Assembly: GCA_032158295.1 (NCBI GenBank)
Contig: CM063251.1
Location: 7,164,253-7,228,252, forward strand
Source of the DNA: Pycnopodia helianthoides
Lineage: Eukaryota; Echinodermata; Asteroidea; Forcipulatida; Asteriidae
Direction of reading: 5' to 3'
DNA: 64,000 nt
Of the stretch, positions 59,401 through 64,000 are shown piece by piece. How positions within the stretch are numbered: the stretch's first letter is position 1; each line of letters starts with the position of its first letter. The notes under the pieces are model-generated. The model searched no databases. It was not told where the DNA came from and saw nothing but the letters and a program-made list of their open reading frames with translations. The position numbers were made by a program, and so were the translations under genes.

Positions 59401-62400
59401 CGAATTGATATGTAAACAACTTTCAAAAGCTATGTTAATTATAAGTTATGACACTTTAAACTGCTTGACTTCTAGGTTCTGGTGATAGCACAGCCCACAT
59501 ATGGAAATCCACTGTTACAGTGCCACCACCCATACACCAAGTTACTGATGTCAGTGTAAGTCAAATCTAGGATCAGCGAGAAAGTGTGTGATTTTCTTGA
59601 AGTTCATTTTGGCGGAATTACAATCTTGACCTCCGTCTCCGTCTACTTGTAAAGATTAAACAGTTTTGCCCAACTGACGTTCATGCTGTCATCAAACCTA
59701 TGTGATGGACCCACAATCGGGCGTGATTGGCAAATGGGGTTTCTAAAAAATAAGAATCCTCGTCCCAAGTTTTAATTTTGTTTCAATGTTAATTTGAACA
59801 AATTATTTGTATTATATACAGATCAAGTTTTTATTTATAACATTTTGCTATGGGTATTTTGATTTTTCTCGAATTTTGTATAAATATAATTTTTAAAATA
59901 AGATTTGATTTCATAGAAAAACATGATCTTCGTTTGAGCCGTGTTCCCCTTTTTATGATAATGTGTGAGACTTGCACAGTCTATGCCAACCATCCCAACT
60001 GAAGGGGCCAGGTCGCTGTTGCATTTAACACATTGATTAACGTATGGTTTTTTGGATCATCAGAAATCATGTCCGTCGTCAGGCGATGATGTCGATGGGT
60101 CAGACAAAGAAGAACCAGACGGTAAGACAAACTGACTTTCTTTAAAAAAATTATACTTAGAATTTAAAACCAGAACACTCTTTTCGTTCTGTCCTTTAAA
60201 TTAACATTTGTGTGAAGCCATTATTAGCAACCCTGTCTAGGAAATACATTATCATTGTATTGATTTTGCAAATTTTTTATTCACATTATCAAAATGTCTT
60301 TTTGGCGGAAGGAGTGGCTTTGAAGCCAGTAGATTATTCCCACCATTTCGACTGGCTTGCTCTAGCCATTGGATGTAGTCAGTTTGGCTTTCCCTGTACG
60401 ACCCCAGGTCTAACGCCAGTGCGCTTGAGTAGCTTCGAAGTAATTGTCGTGGCTCACTTGGTTCAGACCAAAGTACATAAAACCACTGGCCTCGGGCCTG
60501 AGGTGTCCAGCGTAGAATTTGAGCCCTACTTTTATGCATGTAACCTACTTTTCCATCCACTTATGTTTGATTTCAGTTGGTGTTGAGAATGAGAACATTG
60601 TCTACGTGAAGTCCCCCCAGTCACAGCTTGAGGGTCACTCTGGTGCAGTCATCTCTGCTGATTGGCTGGCTGGCGGCAAACAGCTGGTGACGGCATCGTG
60701 GGATAGGACGGCCAACCTGTACGATGTGGACACCCGTGCTATTGTCCACACACTCACAGGTGAGTGTCTTATCGACCAACCATCTTGGGTCATATGTCCT
60801 GTATCCAGTCATTCTAGTGAATTTTGATACAGATCCCACAAGAATGGAGCCAGACTAATTTCGGGTCATATGTCCTGTATCCAGTAATTCTATTGAATCC
60901 TGATACAGATCCCACAATAATGGAGCCAGACTAATTTTGGGTCATATGTCCTGGCTGGCTGCAGTCTGCGTCGCATCACCTTGTAAACCCTTACAAGGTG
61001 CTGTATATTTGAGTGGTTTAGAGCATTGGATTCAAGTTCTGGTGGTCAAGTTATCGGGGTGTGGGTTCAAATCCCGGTCATGACACTTGTGTCTTTGAGC
61101 AAGATGCTTTACTATAATCACTTCTCTTAAATGGGTACCTGCGAGGGTAGAGGTTGATATTGTGTATGACAAAGATTTTGGAGCGCCACGGCAGCACAGG
61201 GCTGTATACTCCCCAGGGAGCTGAGTAAGCGCATTGATACGTTATTGTGAAATGCGCTATATAAGAACTAGTTATTATTATTATTATATAAATGGGTCTC
61301 ATAAATTACACACTCATTACCTGCCGTAAAAAAATGAGCACTTTTATACAACCGTTGGGGTGTGATAAAGCGCTATGTAAGACCCAAGTATTCTTACTTT
61401 TATTACTAAATACCTAAACCAGGACTGAGTACACTATTTTCTGCTTTCTTCTTTTGCGATGTAGGTCATGACCAGCAGTTGACTCATTGTTGTGCCCATC
61501 CTTCTCAGAAGCTGGTTGTGACATCCTCGGCCGATACCACTTTCAGATTGTGGGATTTCAGAGATCCCAGTATCCACTCCGTAAACGTCTTCCAGGGACA
61601 CACAGAGTAAGGATGTAATCGGAATACTGATTGCTTGTCAATGTGGCTAGAGATTGAAGTCATTGTGGCTAGAGACTGAAGGCATTGTGGCTACAGAATG
61701 AAGTCATTGTGGCTACATATTAAAGTCATTGTGGCTACAGATTTAAAAGCCATTTCTGAAGTAACGGCTTAGGCTTTGGTTGGCTGATTTAAGTCCCTCT
61801 CCCAAAGTGCATGGTTTTGTTGTAATATTGTATGCAGACGTATGAAAAGATTGTTAACATGACCACCAATTTCTGCACTAATTCTTCAACACAAGGTTTA
61901 GGTCCTTAGACACATGCAGCATCCAAGTTGCAGGCATTTGATTTCTAAAACATTTAAAGTTAATAAAGCTAGTACCCTTTGGTTAAAACGGAGGTTAAAA
62001 TGGAGGAATTGAAACAATCCCATGTAGGACTTGAAATACCTACTGGCCTACCAATCAACTTAAGTCTACGCATTTTCGAGACCAGCTAATCCATGCATGA
62101 ACATAAAGCTGTCCATTTTGAAGCCTTCACAAAGTTAAGAAAAAAATTGAAAAAATTAAGAAATGGTAGTCATCTTCTGAAGAATTGATTCTGGTCCAGT
62201 TACAGTTCTGAGCTACAAGGGCCTGTGGTCTGGTGAATATTTTCTTGAAAGTCAAGCCGTGGCGTGCTCCTACATTAAAACTCTACTTTCCCTTCAATTT
62301 GTATCTAACAAGCGTAACCATGACTAAAACTTTGCATGTTTTCGTTCAATGACAGCTCTGTCACCTCGGCTGCATTCGCATCCGGTGACAAAATTGTGAG

Positions 62401-63360
62401 TGGATCTGACGATCGATCCGCCAAAGTATGGGACCTGAAAAATATGAGGACCCCGGTCGCAATGATTAGGTCTGACTCGGGGATCAATAGGTGAGTATGT
62501 GTGAAATGAGTCTGTCACTTTATCAATGTTTGAGTCGTAGGAAACTACTCACAAAATGCCTATTTTTAGTGAGTTATTGGATCAGCAAGTGGGGTTTGTT
62601 TCCCCCTTAACTCTAGCCCAGCGTACAATTGCCTAGTAAGAACTGCTATGTGCTAGTAAGCACCACATCTCAACTTGCCCTGTGGGCTACCCAAAACTGT
62701 GCAACCTACTTGTTTATAAGTGATGTTTGAAGCTTTGTACGGTGTGGAAGACGAGCAGAGTATACTGTTTGAAACGTCGAGAACCACACCGGCTCTTTTC
62801 AGAACCAACACTACTCCCTACAGAGATTTACACATGGTTGTACATGCAAGTTTACTAGTTATAGTTATTTCCTACTTGTTCATGTAATGTTCATATTTCT
62901 TCCCTTTCAAATGTAACTTATAAATTTTATAAACGGTTAATATATATAGGAGTTAGTGCATGTAGTTTCATTTGACCAACAAACCGGTTGTGGGCGCTAC
63001 CATTAACACATCAGAGAGAAAAAGTTTTGAAAATGATAGTACATAATTGAAATTTAAGTTTAATGAAACTTTCGAAGGTCAAGTAAAATGCACAGTTTAC
63101 TAGACCAGTAGGCCACTTAAAAAAAAAATTAAAGGCCTAATTATTCCGTGTGTTGGTCAATGTTTTGTTGTCTGCTCATAACACTAAACTATGCTGGTAT
63201 CCATTTTTGTATTGCATTTAAAAAAAAAAAAATGTTTTCTTGTAGGCTGTCAGTGTCCTTGACTAATAATGTGATAGCTATTCCACATGACAATCGTCAT
63301 GTACGTGTGTATGATCTGAACGGAGTACGACTTGCAAGGATGCCCAGAAACAATAGAATG
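56466..63360 (+). CDS. WDR37: WD repeat-containing protein 37, missing C-terminus at window edge
   Basis: WD40 beta-propeller scaffold; in vertebrates a partner of PACS proteins (family knowledge). Coding exons: 56466-56670, 57267-57386, 57798-57856, 58217-58349, 59036-59152, 59476-59555, 60064-60121, 60577-60759, 61465-61606, 62356-62490 and 63246-63360. All phases agree and give 449 residues, against 494 in human. The N-terminus ([10 protein letters not shown], then [13 protein letters not shown]) and a short coiled coil ([14 protein letters not shown]) match human. WD blocks include [82 protein letters not shown] and [20 protein letters not shown]. An acidic linker ([13 protein letters not shown]) separates early and later repeats, as in human. 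The last visible exon ends in phase 0 at ATG|GTAAGC; the remaining about 40 residues lie beyond 64000. Confidence 0.97.
57498..57694. mobile_element. GGGCCCAATTTC-type foldback MITE
   Basis: Terminal inverted repeats GGGGCCAGTTTTATAGAGCTG and CAGCTCTATGAAATTGGGCCC, with TTTTGGCTGGTAACCTTACT inside. Best-preserved of about ten copies; others at about 3386-3665, 20398-20590, 38279-38520, 40189-40378, 42130-42325, 44309-44510 and 63739-63953. Confidence 0.8.
60787..60960 (+). repeat. 76-bp tandem repeat, about 2.3 units
   Basis: GGGTCATATGTCCTG starts at 60787, 60863 and 60939, exactly 76 bases apart. It begins 27 bases after the donor of the WDR37 exon ending at 60759. Confidence 0.9.
61003..61290 (+). 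mobile_element. tRNA-derived SINE, second near-full copy
   Basis: Same family as 45437-45775: TGAGTGGTTTAGAGC, GGTTCAAATCC, GGGCTGTATACTCCCCAGG, GAAATGCGCTATATAAGAAC and a (TTA)n tail. Lies in the WDR37 intron between 60759 and 61465, sense orientation. A second tail fragment (GTGATAAAGCGCTATGTAAG) follows at about 61358. Confidence 0.85.
61640..61746 (+). repeat. About 25-bp tandem repeat, five units
   Basis: Units of the form AAGTCATTGTGGCTACAGATTG, with small changes, run through the start of the WDR37 intron after 61606. Confidence 0.85.
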
Positions 63361-64000
63361 GTAAGCAGAACAACAACAAATACCTTTGTGTTGTTAATAA
63401 TACAAGAGCAATTCTTTAACCCTCCTACTGTCAGTGACTCTTGGCAACATTTTCCAGTGAGTTGACCAACCATTTGAAACCATTCGACTGCCAAGGTTGT
63501 GTACGGTGGCACAACTGTGCACAGAACTAACTGTGTACTGTGTACATGCATTCCCTCATGGTATCATATTGCAGGCTGGCATATAGTTTATCTATCATTC
63601 AAAACCACAGTGAATGGTATTGAATGGTCAGACAGCAAGCCGGTTAAGAAGGCTGTTAATATCATAAAAGTAACACTTCTTCTCCTACTGGTGTTTTTCC
63701 TCATTGTTTAAGTCCAGGCTGGTTAGGTTATTTCAGCAGGGCCCAATTTCACAAGAGCTGCTTAAGCACAAAAAAGTAGCCAAGCACAACAAAATGATGC
63801 TTACTAGGTTACCAAAATGATGCTTACTAAGGTTACCAGCCAAAATACCCTGTCACATGCACCATTTCTGACTGGTATCCTGCTAATTTTTTGCTAAGCA
63901 CAAAATTTTTAAGCAAAATTGTCTGCTTAAGCAGCTCTATGAAAATGGGCCCAGGAGTTACAAAAAAGGTGGAAATGCCATCATTTTAACATGCCGCCTA
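63361..64000 (+). other. WDR37 intron to window end
   Basis: No exon matching the WDR37 C-terminus is present. A GGGCCCAATTTC-type foldback element lies at about 63739-63953. Confidence 0.6.

Overview
This is a eukaryotic, AT-rich, intron-rich genomic window. It holds five conserved animal genes on both strands, with a dense layer of short DNA-transposon derivatives and tRNA-derived SINEs between and inside them. Gene structure, protein sequences and repeat types point to an invertebrate animal, most likely an echinoderm (sea-star-like). The organism call is inference from overall look; the gene calls rest on exon-by-exon translation with matching splice phases. Family comparisons (mostly with human proteins) are recalled, not computed.

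Layout from left to right. (1) The 5' part of a GULP1/CED-6 engulfment adaptor gene lies on the minus strand. Coding exons are at 6226-6256, 3750-3811 and 1888-1959, a putative non-coding first exon ends at 11153, and the gene runs off the left edge. (2) TPK1, thiamine pyrophosphokinase, is on the plus strand with seven coding exons from 13912 to 20786. It is divergent from GULP1 and apparently complete. (3) SEC61G, the gamma subunit of the ER translocon, is on the minus strand with coding exons between 27376 and 25407 and a non-coding first exon at about 29148-29240. (4) INO80D, a subunit of the INO80 chromatin remodeller, is on the minus strand with ten coding-exon blocks from 51676 down to 34960 and a non-coding first exon ending at 53889. 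Its last exon shows an apparent frameshift. (5) WDR37, a WD40 protein, is on the plus strand with eleven coding exons from 56466 to 63360. It is divergent from INO80D and cut by the right edge just before its C-terminus.

The five genes are not an operon and share no obvious pathway: phagocytosis signalling, vitamin B1 activation, protein translocation, chromatin remodelling and a WD40 scaffold. Two divergent pairs, GULP1/TPK1 and INO80D/WDR37, are each separated by a few kilobases.

The rest is mostly repeats. Families recognised from the sequence include TTAA-flanked foldback MITEs, some abutting end to end and sharing one TTAA; a family with termini like GGGCCCAATTTCATAGAGCTG; two long foldback elements with perfect 9-10 bp target-site duplications; tRNA-derived SINEs; two LINE reverse-transcriptase C-terminal relics; and several short tandem duplications. 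Two of the small duplications copy parts of coding exons. The most notable is a phase-compatible alternative last exon inside TPK1. No wholly new defence or mobile system was found. The strongest leads are the TPK1 duplicate exon, the TTAA-element trains, the foldback elements and the INO80D frame break.
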